Shown here: positions 35,588 through 43,843 of the stretch, one piece after another
Position numbering within the stretch: position 1 is the first letter of the stretch
Layout of the letters: each line of letters starts with the position of its first letter
Origin: Chloroflexota bacterium
Lineage (GTDB): Bacteria; Chloroflexota; Anaerolineae; Promineifilales; Promineifilaceae
Reading direction: 5' to 3'
Assembly: GCA_024277135.1 (NCBI GenBank)
Contig: JAJRVV010000037.1
Coordinates: 1-47,522 of the forward strand
Length of the DNA stretch: 47,522 nucleotides
Position numbers and translations under genes: made by a program
Notes under the pieces: model-generated
Database searches by the model: none
The model's input: only the letters and a program-made list of their open reading frames with translations
Told to the model about the DNA's origin: nothing

Positions 35588-37315
35588 ATGGCGACCCTAA
35601 CACTCCCCAGACCTGAAGATAAAGCAGAGTTCCGCACCTGCCCGGTGACGGCGCTCAAAGTAGATTTAGCCGCTGAACGCCTGATCAAAGCCAATGCGGT
35701 GGCGGCCGTCGTCTTTTCGCTGATTGGCGGCATCTTTGCCCTATTGCTGGCGCTCACCCGGTGGCAGGTCGTCCATCTGCTGCCTGCCGACTGGTTCTAT
35801 CGCATTCTCACCGGGCACGGCTTCGATATGCTGGTAGCCTGGATCGTCTTCTTTGAAATCGCCGGCCTTTATTTTGGCGGCGCCGTCATGCTAAACGCCC
35901 GATTAATCGGCCCCAAAATAGCCTGGGCTGCCTTTGGCTTGATGGTTACGGGCGCCACTCTGGTCAACGTTATCGTGTTGATGGGCAAAGCGGACGTCAT
36001 GTTCACCGCTTACCTGCCGCTCAAAGCCCACCCACTCTTTTACCTGGGGGTCATCTTATTTGCCGTGGGCGCGTTGGTGGCCGTGATCCTCTTTTTTGTC
36101 ACCATCGTCGTCGCCAAAAAAGAAAAAACCTATGAAGGCTCCATGCCTTTAGTCACCTATGGCCTGACGGCCGCCGCCATGATCGCCGTCTACACCCTGC
36201 TTTCCGGCGCGGTGGCATTTGTCCCCGCCCTGTTTTGGTCGCTCGGTTGGATGGAGATAGACCCCGCCTTTTACCGCAACGTGTTCTGGAGCTTTGGGCA
36301 TCCCGCCCAGCAGATCAACCTGGCCGCGATGGTTTCTATCTGGTACGCCCTGGCCGCCATCACCGTTGGCGCTAACCCGCTCAACGAGAAACTGTCACGC
36401 ACCGCCTTTATTCTGTACATCCTTTTCATCAATCTTGGTTCAGCCCATCACTTGCTGGTTGATCCTGGATACAGCTTCCTCTGGAAAGTGACCAACACCT
36501 CCTATGCCATGTACCTGGCGGTTCTGGGCAGCTTGATTCACGCCTTTTCCATTCCGGGCGCGATAGAAGTGGCCCAACGGCGCAAAGGATACACTAAGGG
36601 ATTGCTGGAATGGCTGCGTAAAGGCCCCTGGCGCGAACCTGGTTTCTCGGCTCTGGTCATTTCCATGTTCCTGTTTGGCTGGATCGGCGGCGTCACCGGC
36701 GTCACCATCGGCACAGAGCAAATCAACCTGACCGCCCACAACACCATGCGGCTGCCCGGCCACTTCCACGCGACCGTCGTCTCTGGCACGACGCTCGCTT
36801 TCATGGGGTTGACCTACTATCTCATCCCGCTCATCTTCCGCCGCGAACTGAAGCTGAAGAAATGGGCCAGTTGGCAGCCATACATTTTCGGCGGCGGCAT
36901 GTTGTTGGTTTCGGTAGGCATGATCGCCAGCGGGCTGCAAGGAGTGTCGCGGCGGCATTGGGATGTGACTTTTGCTCAAGCGCCCTTCCAGGCGGCCGTA
37001 CCCAGCACCGCTCAGTTAACGTTAGGGGTGATGGGCATCGGCGCTCTAATCGCCATCACCGGCGGCGTCATGTACCTGGTGGTGGTGCTGGCTTCTGTGT
37101 TCACCGGTAAAAAGCAGGAAGCCCATCGCTTGACCTTGGTGATGGAACAAACCAACCCGCTGGTTGAAGACGCCATTCCCAACGTGGGAAAGGAGATGGA
37201 GGGAGACCTCGCGCCCAAAGGCACGTTTGTTATCGTATTAGCCTTCCTGATGTTCTTCGTCATCTACTACTTCAGCAATTGGTGGTTGTTAGGACGAGCC
37301 TGGATCATCAAATAG
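35588..37315 (+). CDS. Heme-copper oxidase subunit I lacking the active-site Tyr (O2 or NO reductase)
   Basis: The 575-residue protein has about 13-14 membrane helices and GGAGGG before its ATG. The six metal-binding His are present: H77 (TGHGFD) and H394 for the low-spin heme, H392 (PGHFHA) for the high-spin heme, and H238, H287, H288 (WSFGHP, GSAHHLL) for CuB. The cross-linked Tyr expected four residues after H238 is Gln: GHPAQQ, Q242. C-family oxidases place the Tyr six residues before the HH pair, and here that position is I281. Loss of this Tyr is typical of nitric oxide reductases of this superfamily. B-family-like subunits II and IIa and copper genes surround it. Terminal oxidase versus NO reductase is open. 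Confidence 0.9.
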   Translation: MATLTLPRPEDKAEFRTCPVTALKVDLAAERLIKANAVAAVVFSLIGGIFALLLALTRWQVVHLLPADWFYRILTGHGFDMLVAWIVFFEIAGLYFGGAVMLNARLIGPKIAWAAFGLMVTGATLVNVIVLMGKADVMFTAYLPLKAHPLFYLGVILFAVGALVAVILFFVTIVVAKKEKTYEGSMPLVTYGLTAAAMIAVYTLLSGAVAFVPALFWSLGWMEIDPAFYRNVFWSFGHPAQQINLAAMVSIWYALAAITVGANPLNEKLSRTAFILYILFINLGSAHHLLVDPGYSFLWKVTNTSYAMYLAVLGSLIHAFSIPGAIEVAQRRKGYTKGLLEWLRKGPWREPGFSALVISMFLFGWIGGVTGVTIGTEQINLTAHNTMRLPGHFHATVVSGTTLAFMGLTYYLIPLIFRRELKLKKWASWQPYIFGGGMLLVSVGMIASGLQGVSRRHWDVTFAQAPFQAAVPSTAQLTLGVMGIGALIAITGGVMYLVVVLASVFTGKKQEAHRLTLVMEQTNPLVEDAIPNVGKEMEGDLAPKGTFVIVLAFLMFFVIYYFSNWWLLGRAWIIK

Positions 37316-37361
37316 CTTCATTTTCTCGGAAACTCCAAGTTTCTGGGGAAATCAAACAGTC

Positions 37362-37397
37362 AAAGAGGATTGAGGCATCGCTTCAATCCTCTTTTTT
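37362..37397 (+). terminator. Terminator of the oxidase operon
   Basis: AAAGAGGATTGA (37362-37373) pairs perfectly with TCAATCCTCTTT (37383-37394), continuing into six T. It lies 47 bp past the subunit I stop and 12 bp before the next ATG, so the following genes may be read partly by read-through or from their own promoter. Confidence 0.9.
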
Positions 37398-37408
37398 GAG
37401 ACCATTCC

Positions 37409-38101
37409 ATGTTAGCAGCCTTTTTATTGGGATTAAGCGGCAGCGTCGGCCATTGCGCCGGCATGTGTTCCGGCATTGCCGTTCTGTTGAGCCGCCGCGG
37501 CGTCACCCAGGGGTGGCGATTGATTTTGGCGCATTTGGGCCGCATCAGCAGTTACATGCTGTTGGGCACGGCCGCCGGCGGGTTAGGCAGCCTGGTAGCC
37601 ATTCCGGGGTTAAGCGGCGGACAGGGAGGATTGGCCTTACTCACGGCCCTCTTCGCCTTTTACATAGCGTTGGCGATGTTTGGCCGGGCGCCGTCGCCAG
37701 AACTGCTGTTTACCCGATTAACGCAAGGTTGGGGCCGGCGTATGCGCCGGTTCGCGCCCGGACAAACGCCAACGGCCGTCTCCGCCTTCCAGGCTGGCCT
37801 GCTGTGGGGGCTGCTCCCCTGTGGATTGGTGATGGCCGGGTTGTTGGCGGCGGCCGTCTCCGGCTCCGCCCTTGACGGCGCGTTCGTCATGGCCGCCTTT
37901 GGTCTGGGAACCTTGCCCATGACGCTGGGCATCGGCGTCGCCGCCCGCACCCGACTCGTCGCCCGCCTCAACGCCGGGCCGTGGCTGCGCGCGGCGACGG
38001 CCGTCATCCTGCTGGCATTTGGCTTGCAGATGGCGCTGCGCGGGCTGGCCGCCTGGGACATCCTCCCTCACCAGCATATCGGGAAGCTGATGTTATGGTA
38101 G
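37409..38101 (+). CDS. TauE/SafE-like (DsbD-type) membrane protein, probable metal handling
   Basis: The 230-residue protein has about six membrane helices and the signature GHCAGMC (H15, C16, C20) in helix 1 and GLLPCG (C138) in a later helix. This sulfite-exporter-like family often lies next to Cu-ATPases and cbb3-type oxidase assembly genes, and a role in copper or heme-copper site assembly is usual. Its end overlaps the start of the copper ATPase gene by 7 bp, so the pair is translationally coupled. No clear ribosome site is present. Confidence 0.82.
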   Translation: MLAAFLLGLSGSVGHCAGMCSGIAVLLSRRGVTQGWRLILAHLGRISSYMLLGTAAGGLGSLVAIPGLSGGQGGLALLTALFAFYIALAMFGRAPSPELLFTRLTQGWGRRMRRFAPGQTPTAVSAFQAGLLWGLLPCGLVMAGLLAAAVSGSALDGAFVMAAFGLGTLPMTLGIGVAARTRLVARLNAGPWLRAATAVILLAFGLQMALRGLAAWDILPHQHIGKLMLW

Positions 38102-40455
38102 TCGAAGCCGCCGCCTGCGCCCTGTGCGGGCTGCCCACCCGCCACCCCATCGAAGATGAAACCGGCTCCATCTTCTGCTGCCCCGCCTGCCGCGAAGTGA
38201 GCCATCTGCTGGCTGAAGACAACGGCTCAGGCCCAAAACCCGTCCTCTCAGACACGGCCGTCACCCAAGACCTCACCTTCTCCCTCTCCGGCCTCTGGTG
38301 TCCCTCCTGCGCCTGGCTGATCCGCGCCAACCTGGAGCGGGAGCCGGGCGTCCACGACAGCGACGTCAGCTTCATCCAACGGGAAGCCCGCATCCGCTAC
38401 AACCCGGAACAGACCAATCCGCGACGGCTGCGAAAACGGGTGCGGCGGCTGGGCTACCGGGCCATGCTGGCCGGCGAAACCCCCCACGACGAAGAAGAAG
38501 CCCACTGGATGCGCCTGCTCGTCAGCGGCGTAGCCGCAATGCACGTCATGGTATTGAGCTTCATGCTCTACATCCGGCAGTGGACGGGCCGGGCGACGGT
38601 GGAGACAGAATGGCTGGTCAACATTTTTGAGTTGATGATTTTGGCCGCCAGCGTGCCCGTCATCCTCATCCTGGGCTGGCCGATTTTACGCGCCGGCGCC
38701 GCCAGTTTAGTGCGCGGCCGTCCCAATACCCACACCCTCATCGCCCTGGGCGCATTTTCCGCCTTCGGCCTCTCCCTGCGCAATTTCATCAGCGGCAGCG
38801 GCGGCCTTTATTTTGACACGGCCGCCATCCTGCTGTTCCTGGTGGCGTTAGGCCGCTGGTTTGAGATGCGGGCGCAAAAAGTGAGTACGACGGCCGTAGA
38901 ACGATTGTGGGAACAAGTGCCGCCCACCGCCGCCTGGATGACGCCAGAAGGCGAAATCCAGGTTTCGCCGGATGAGCTGCCGCCGGGGGCGCGGGTGCGT
39001 GTCCGGCCCGGCCAACGATTCCCGGTGGATGGGATCGTTGCCATAGGCGAAGGGGATGTGGATGAAAGTTTGCTCACCGGCGAGCCGGAACCCGTCCCCC
39101 GGCGGGATGGCGACCGGGTGCTGGCGGGCACGATCAGCCTGGATGGGTCGTTTGAACTGCTGACAACGGCCGTCGGCGCGGAAACGATGGTAGGCCAGAT
39201 CGGGCGGCTGCTGCACCAGGCGCTCTGGCAGCGGGCGCCGGTGGAACGGCTGGCGGATAAATTGGCGGCGTGGATGGTGCCGACGGCCGTCCTCCTGTCT
39301 GCGCTCACCTTTGCCTTTTGGACGCGGCAGGCTGACCTGGAAACGGGGCTGATTTACGCGCTATCGGCGCTGTTGATCGCCTGTCCCTGCGCCCTGGGCA
39401 TCGCCACCCCGCTGACCTTGTGGCTGGGGTTGGGGCGGGCGGCGGAATCGGGCATCATTTTGCGGCAGACGGCCGTCTGGGAACGATTGGCGCGCGCCGA
39501 ACACATCTTCTTCGACAAGACCGGAACCCTCACCCAACGGCCGCTCCGTCTGCAAGGCGTAGCGGTGGATGGAATAGTCAAAAGCGACTTTTTGGCGTGG
39601 GTGACGGCCGTGGAAACAGCCTCCGAGCATCCGATTGGTCAGGCCATCGCTGCCGCCGGCCGGGAAAAGTTAGGGGACGCCGCCCCGCCGCCCGCCGCCG
39701 AATTCCGCATTTGGCCGGGCCAGGGAGTTTCTGGGATGGTGCAGGGGACGACGCTGTTTGTGGGCAACGGCCGTTTGATGCAAGCGCAAGAACTGCTGTG
39801 CCCATCAACGCTGGAACAACAAGCTGCCCATTGGCGAGAACAGGGGATGATGGTCTTATTCGCCGGTTGGGATGGACAAGTACATGGCGCGTTGGCTCTG
39901 GCAGAAACGCTCCGCCCCGAAGCGGCGCAAACGTTGGCCCAATTGCAAGAGCTGGGGTTGACGACGGCCGTCTTAACCGGCGACGACCTCCGGGCTGGAA
40001 AACGATGGCAGCGAGAACTGGGCGTCCCCGTTTTCGCCGGACTGCTTCCCGAAGACAAAGTGGCCCGGCTCCGCCAAAACAAAAAAGCGATCATGGTGGG
40101 AGACGGCATCAACGACGGCCCGGCGCTGGCGGCGGCCGACGTGGGGCTGGCGGTCAGCGTAGGCGCGGACGTGGCGCAGGCGGCGGCCGACGCCGTCCTC
40201 CTCGGCGGCCATTTGGCGACTGGCGGCTTGGCGACCATTCCCTGGCTGGTACAATTCGCCCGGCTGACGATGCGCAAAGTGCGCCAAAATCTGGCCTGGG
40301 CTTTCTTTTATAACTTGATCGGGCTGGCGCTGGCCGTTTCCGGCCGATTGCAGCCGGAAGTGGCGGCGCTGTTCATGGTCGCCAGCAACCTCATCGTCAC
40401 CAGCAACGCGCTGCGGCTGCGGAAACAGCCGCTGGCTGCGGCGGCGGCAAGTTGA
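38095..40455 (+). CDS. Heavy-metal (copper) P1B-type ATPase, CcoI/CtpA-like
   Basis: Copper-exporting ATPase of 786 residues. An N-terminal Cys-rich metal segment (C8, C11, C28, C29, C32) and an HMA-type CPSC (C69/C72, WCPSCAW) come first, then membrane helices, the actuator domain, the CPC metal site (C430-P-C432 in ACPCALGIATP), phosphorylation D474 in DKTGT, and GDGIND (669-674). The N-terminal CALC...FCCPAC segment is typical of CcoI-type ATPases that supply copper to respiratory oxidases, so delivery to the CuA/CuB sites of the adjoining oxidase is likely. Frames beginning at 37981 overlap the upstream gene and are not used. Confidence 0.92.
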   Translation: MVVEAAACALCGLPTRHPIEDETGSIFCCPACREVSHLLAEDNGSGPKPVLSDTAVTQDLTFSLSGLWCPSCAWLIRANLEREPGVHDSDVSFIQREARIRYNPEQTNPRRLRKRVRRLGYRAMLAGETPHDEEEAHWMRLLVSGVAAMHVMVLSFMLYIRQWTGRATVETEWLVNIFELMILAASVPVILILGWPILRAGAASLVRGRPNTHTLIALGAFSAFGLSLRNFISGSGGLYFDTAAILLFLVALGRWFEMRAQKVSTTAVERLWEQVPPTAAWMTPEGEIQVSPDELPPGARVRVRPGQRFPVDGIVAIGEGDVDESLLTGEPEPVPRRDGDRVLAGTISLDGSFELLTTAVGAETMVGQIGRLLHQALWQRAPVERLADKLAAWMVPTAVLLSALTFAFWTRQADLETGLIYALSALLIACPCALGIATPLTLWLGLGRAAESGIILRQTAVWERLARAEHIFFDKTGTLTQRPLRLQGVAVDGIVKSDFLAWVTAVETASEHPIGQAIAAAGREKLGDAAPPPAAEFRIWPGQGVSGMVQGTTLFVGNGRLMQAQELLCPSTLEQQAAHWREQGMMVLFAGWDGQVHGALALAETLRPEAAQTLAQLQELGLTTAVLTGDDLRAGKRWQRELGVPVFAGLLPEDKVARLRQNKKAIMVGDGINDGPALAAADVGLAVSVGADVAQAAADAVLLGGHLATGGLATIPWLVQFARLTMRKVRQNLAWAFFYNLIGLALAVSGRLQPEVAALFMVASNLIVTSNALRLRKQPLAAAAAS

Positions 40456-40492
40456 TACAAAAAATGTAACTACTAAGCCCCTCTGGAATTTC

Positions 40493-40556
40493 ACCACGAA
40501 GACACGAAGGCGCAAAGAAAAACCAGAGAAACTTTGTGTCTTTGCGCCTTTGTGGT
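40493..40556. repeat. Imperfect intergenic inverted repeat (ACCACGAAGACACGAAGG type)
   Basis: The arm 40493-40517 (ACCACGAAGACACGAAGGCG...) pairs imperfectly with 40532-40556 (CTTTGTGTCTTTGCGCCTTT...). These are low-complexity words of the kind widely seen between genes. It lies just upstream of the cytochrome b fusion gene. Confidence 0.7.
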
Positions 40557-40575
40557 TAGCAGTTACCAAAAAATC

Positions 40576-42735
40576 ATGACTAAACAACCTCCAATTTACA
40601 CCAAAAGACGATGGCTGCGGACGCTGGAAAAGGGATGGTCGCGGCTGGAAGGGTGGGTGAACCGGTTTAGCACGGCCAGCGAGGCGTTACGGCCGTACAA
40701 CCCCCTCTACCACCTGGGCACATTGGCTATCTTTTTGCTCATCGTCATCACCGTCACCGGCGTTTATCTGACCGTTTTCTACCGCCCCGGCACAGACAGA
40801 GCCTATCTCAGCGTGACGGCGATGAGCGACACCTGGTTGGGGTCGCTGATGCGCAGCATCCACCGGTACGCCTCCAACGGCCTGATTCTGGTGACGTTTT
40901 TGCACATCCTAAAAACGTGGCTCAGCGACCGCTTTTGGGGCAGCCGCTGGCTGGCTTGGGTATCGGGCTGGGTGATGCTGGCCTTGTTTTGGATCATCGG
41001 TCTGATGGGTTATTGGCTGGTGTGGGATCAGGCGGCGCAATGGTTAACGGAGTACACCATCAACATTTTTCGCGGGTCGCTGGCCTACTCCTTTTTGGGA
41101 GCAGACGTCGCGGCCGGCACGTTTGCCTTATTCGTGATCGTTCTGTTTTTACACGCATTTGTGCCAATTTTACTGCTGTTGGGCATCATCATCCACGCGC
41201 TGCGGCTGACGCGGGCGCAATACTGGACGCCGCGCTGGGTGATGGGCGTCACGTTGGCGGCGTTGGCGGGGGTGGCGGCGGCGCGGCCGTTCGCCAACCT
41301 GCCCCCGGCCAATTTGGGCCAACTGGTCGCCGGCGCGCGGCTGGATTGGCTGTATCTCGGTTTTTTGCCGCTGGCGGAGCGGGTGGGCAACCCGCTGTTT
41401 TGGGGTGGATCGGCGCTCCTCTTGATCGCCGCCGCCGCCCTCCCCTGGTGGCAGCGGGGACAACATGATGGGCCGGCCGTCGTGCTGCCCGATAACTGTA
41501 CCGGCTGCGCCGTCTGCGCCCGCGAATGTCCGTATGACGCCATCGAAATGCGCCATCGAGATGATGAATCTTCCTACAACTCCATCGCCCTGGTGACGCC
41601 CAATCTTTGCACCGGCTGCGGCATCTGCGTCGGCGCTTGCCCGGATAAAGCCATTGAACTAGAACGGCTGCATTCGGCGGTGATGCGGCAGGATTTACAA
41701 CGCACACTTTCCCGCGCTCAGGCGGACGGCCGTCCTGCCATCATCGTTTTTGCCTGCGACCGGCACGAAGCGTTGGGGACGCTACCCCCCTTGACCGACG
41801 CTCAACCCGTCGCCGACGGCGGGCTGGCGGCGGGCGGCTCTATCCCCATCATGCAGGCCAAACTGCCGCCCCGCGTCAACGTCGGCTCCTGGCCGGACAG
41901 CGCCGGGAACCCCCGCCCGGTTGTCACTTGCGCGCTTCCCTGCGCCGGAACCATTCACCCCAACTGGGCTTCGGAGATGATGGATGCGGGCGCGGCCGGG
42001 GCCATCGTCGTCGCCTGCCCCGGCCACGACTGCGCTCATCGGGAAGGGCCGCATTGGATCGCCGACCGGTTGAAACGGCGGCGTACGCTGCGCAAAGGAA
42101 ATACGCATTTCCTGGAATTGGCTCCCGGCAACCCGCAGCCGCTTCTCTCCTTGTGGGCGGGGATGATCGGCGATAAGGAGAAGGCGGCGCAACGAGCCAC
42201 GGTGGTGGGTAAACGGCGCGAACAAATTGAACCGCCAACAGTGTGGGGACAGGCGCGCCATCTAGCGGCCGGTTTGTTGGTTTTGTTGGCGGTCTTTTTG
42301 GCGGCGCTGGCGTTGGAGCAGCCGGGCACGGCCGTCCTCCCCGAACAAGGGCAAATCCGGCTGGCGATGAATCATGGCGGCAAGTTGATGGCGGCTAATG
42401 AAAATCTGGACCCGTCTGTGTTGGAAAAATTGCCCGACAACGTGGATCCGGCGCAAGTTTTGGGGGGCGAGCGGTATCCGGTGCATTTGCGGGTGGAGGT
42501 GGACGGCCGTATCGCCGTTGAGGAAGTGTACCAGCCGCGCGGCCTGCGCCGGGAAGGGGCCATCTACGGCATGAACCGGGTATGGCTGCCGCCGGGCGAC
42601 CACGCGGTTAAGGTTTGGTTGATGGATGATGAGACGGATTGGCGGCTGGTTTTTGCGGGGGACGTTGCCGTCGCCGAGGGAAGGGTTCGGGATTTGCTGT
42701 TTGACGAGGGGGATGGGGTGTTTCGGCTGCGGTGA
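40576..42735 (+). CDS. Cytochrome b - ferredoxin - FlpD/MvhD fusion
   Basis: A 719-residue membrane electron-transfer protein. The N-terminus (about 40-215) is a four-helix cytochrome b with two bis-His pairs spaced 14 apart: H96/H110 and H193/H207. Membrane segments follow (about 220-290). A double [4Fe-4S] ferredoxin has C308, C311, C314, C318 and C345, C348, C351, C355. The next domain (about 385-500) resembles FlpD/MvhD, with C394, C452, C456, C481 and C486 (IIVFACDRHE, TCALPCAGTI, VVACPGHDCAHREG). One more helix (about 560-580) and a beta-rich tail come last. Electrons may pass between a cytoplasmic donor and quinone or the oxidase. Frames before ATG 40576 are repeat-derived. Partner unknown. 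Confidence 0.85.
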   Translation: MTKQPPIYTKRRWLRTLEKGWSRLEGWVNRFSTASEALRPYNPLYHLGTLAIFLLIVITVTGVYLTVFYRPGTDRAYLSVTAMSDTWLGSLMRSIHRYASNGLILVTFLHILKTWLSDRFWGSRWLAWVSGWVMLALFWIIGLMGYWLVWDQAAQWLTEYTINIFRGSLAYSFLGADVAAGTFALFVIVLFLHAFVPILLLLGIIIHALRLTRAQYWTPRWVMGVTLAALAGVAAARPFANLPPANLGQLVAGARLDWLYLGFLPLAERVGNPLFWGGSALLLIAAAALPWWQRGQHDGPAVVLPDNCTGCAVCARECPYDAIEMRHRDDESSYNSIALVTPNLCTGCGICVGACPDKAIELERLHSAVMRQDLQRTLSRAQADGRPAIIVFACDRHEALGTLPPLTDAQPVADGGLAAGGSIPIMQAKLPPRVNVGSWPDSAGNPRPVVTCALPCAGTIHPNWASEMMDAGAAGAIVVACPGHDCAHREGPHWIADRLKRRRTLRKGNTHFLELAPGNPQPLLSLWAGMIGDKEKAAQRATVVGKRREQIEPPTVWGQARHLAAGLLVLLAVFLAALALEQPGTAVLPEQGQIRLAMNHGGKLMAANENLDPSVLEKLPDNVDPAQVLGGERYPVHLRVEVDGRIAVEEVYQPRGLRREGAIYGMNRVWLPPGDHAVKVWLMDDETDWRLVFAGDVAVAEGRVRDLLFDEGDGVFRLR

Positions 42736-42787
42736 CGGCCGTTTTTCCTTGAAGGTATAGACAAATCTTCATTCCTTCAATATCACC

Positions 42788-42816
42788 TTGCGGTTATATA
42801 GCCGGACGGTTATAAT
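42788..42816 (+). promoter_or_regulatory. Promoter with operator-like direct repeats for the TA pair
   Basis: TATAAT (42811-42816) follows TTGCGG (42788-42793) at 17 bp. The -10 lies only 10 bp before the ATG at 42827, so the mRNA should be leaderless or nearly so. The word CGGTTATA occurs twice (42791 and 42807), 16 bp apart and overlapping both boxes, as expected for an autorepressor site. Confidence 0.65.
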
Positions 42817-42826
42817 TTGCTGTGTT

Positions 42827-43186
42827 ATGGCATGGAACGTTGAGTATACCGATGAATTTGGGGATTGGTGGGCGATTTTAGATGATGATGAACAAGATTC
42901 CATTACCGTGACGGTAACGCTTCTGGAGCAGAAAGGCCCTTTTCTCCCATACCCCTACAGTTCTGGCATTGAAGGATCAAGGCACAATCATATGAGAGAG
43001 CTTCGGGTTCAACATAAGGGAGAACCCTATCGTGTTTTGTATGCTTTTGATCCGAGACGCTCAGCAATTTTACTAATCGGCGGCAATAAGGCTGGAAAAG
43101 ATAGATGGTATGACGAATATATTCCCATAGCCGATAAATTGTATGATGCTCATCTCAAATTGTTAGAAGAGGAAGGGTTAATATAA
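42827..43186 (+). CDS. higB: HigB/RelE-like toxin (phage Gp49-like family)
   Basis: The 119-residue protein resembles RelE-superfamily mRNA interferases: VEYTDEFGDWWAIL, LPYPYSSGIEGSRHNHMRELR, YRVLYAFDPRRSAILLIGGNKAG and the helical WYDEYIPIADKLYDAHL tail. Upstream extension to 42788 would run through the promoter. The gene overlaps the antitoxin by one base (TAATG). Toxin-before-antitoxin order is typical of HigBA. This insert lies between the cytochrome b fusion and moaD genes. Confidence 0.86.
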   Translation: MAWNVEYTDEFGDWWAILDDDEQDSITVTVTLLEQKGPFLPYPYSSGIEGSRHNHMRELRVQHKGEPYRVLYAFDPRRSAILLIGGNKAGKDRWYDEYIPIADKLYDAHLKLLEEEGLI

Positions 43187-43494
43187 TGGCAAAACCATTT
43201 AAGGAACTCAAGGAAAAAATGTCGCCGCAGCGACGCGAAAAAATCGAACATCGCGCACAAGCGATGTTGATCAGCATGGCGCTTCAAGAGTTGCGTCAGA
43301 CTCGTCAACTTACTCAACAAGAGTTAGCAAATATCCTGAATGTGAATCAAGCGGCTCTATCCAAAATGGAAAATCAAACGGATATTCGTGTCAGCACGCT
43401 TAGTAAACTACTTTCTGCCATGGGCGGCACGTTAAAAATTGTGGCTGAATTCCCCGATGGCGAAGTAATCATCAACCAATTTGAACGTGTCTGA
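43186..43494 (+). CDS. higA: XRE-family antitoxin (HigA-like)
   Basis: The 102-residue protein has a helix-turn-helix of XRE type (about 38-92: RQTRQLTQQELANILNVNQ, ALSKMENQTDIRVSTLSKLLSAMGG) and a short C-terminal strand (LKIVAEF). The N-terminal helical region (MSPQRREKIEHRAQAML) is usual for HigA-like antitoxins. Translation is coupled to the toxin. Likely binds the repeats at 42791-42814. Confidence 0.9.
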   Translation: MAKPFKELKEKMSPQRREKIEHRAQAMLISMALQELRQTRQLTQQELANILNVNQAALSKMENQTDIRVSTLSKLLSAMGGTLKIVAEFPDGEVIINQFERV

Positions 43495-43572
43495 CAGAAA
43501 CAGGCACGACCTGCTGTTGGCTAAAACGATAATCGGTTGCCATTTTCATCCGTTCGTATTATCTTGGGGACG

Positions 43573-43812
43573 ATGAAAATTCAGGTCAAATTACTGGCAA
43601 CCTATCGGGAATATCTACCGGCGGGAACGAACGGCAGTACGCTGGACACAGAGACGAAGCCGGGCGCGACGGCCGTCGCTATCCTGACTAAATACGGCGT
43701 ACCCACGGACGGCAGCAGCGTGATTCTGGTGAACGGCCGTACCCCCACCCCTGACCAACCCCTCCAGGAAGGAGACGTCGTTTGCGCCTTTCCTGCCAGT
43801 GCCGGCGGTTGA
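43573..43812 (+). CDS. moaD: MoaD/ThiS-type sulfur-carrier protein
   Basis: A 79-residue ubiquitin-like protein (MKIQVKLLATYREYLP) with GDVVCAFPASAGG at the end; the terminal Gly-Gly is the thiocarboxylate site that donates sulfur to pterin. An upstream in-frame start at 43537 has no better signal. It lies 31 bp before the AOR gene, a standard pairing: it supplies the dithiolene sulfurs of the tungsto-pterin cofactor. Confidence 0.92.
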   Translation: MKIQVKLLATYREYLPAGTNGSTLDTETKPGATAVAILTKYGVPTDGSSVILVNGRTPTPDQPLQEGDVVCAFPASAGG

Positions 43813-43843
43813 CCCCCACCCCACCAAACAGAAGGAGTACATA

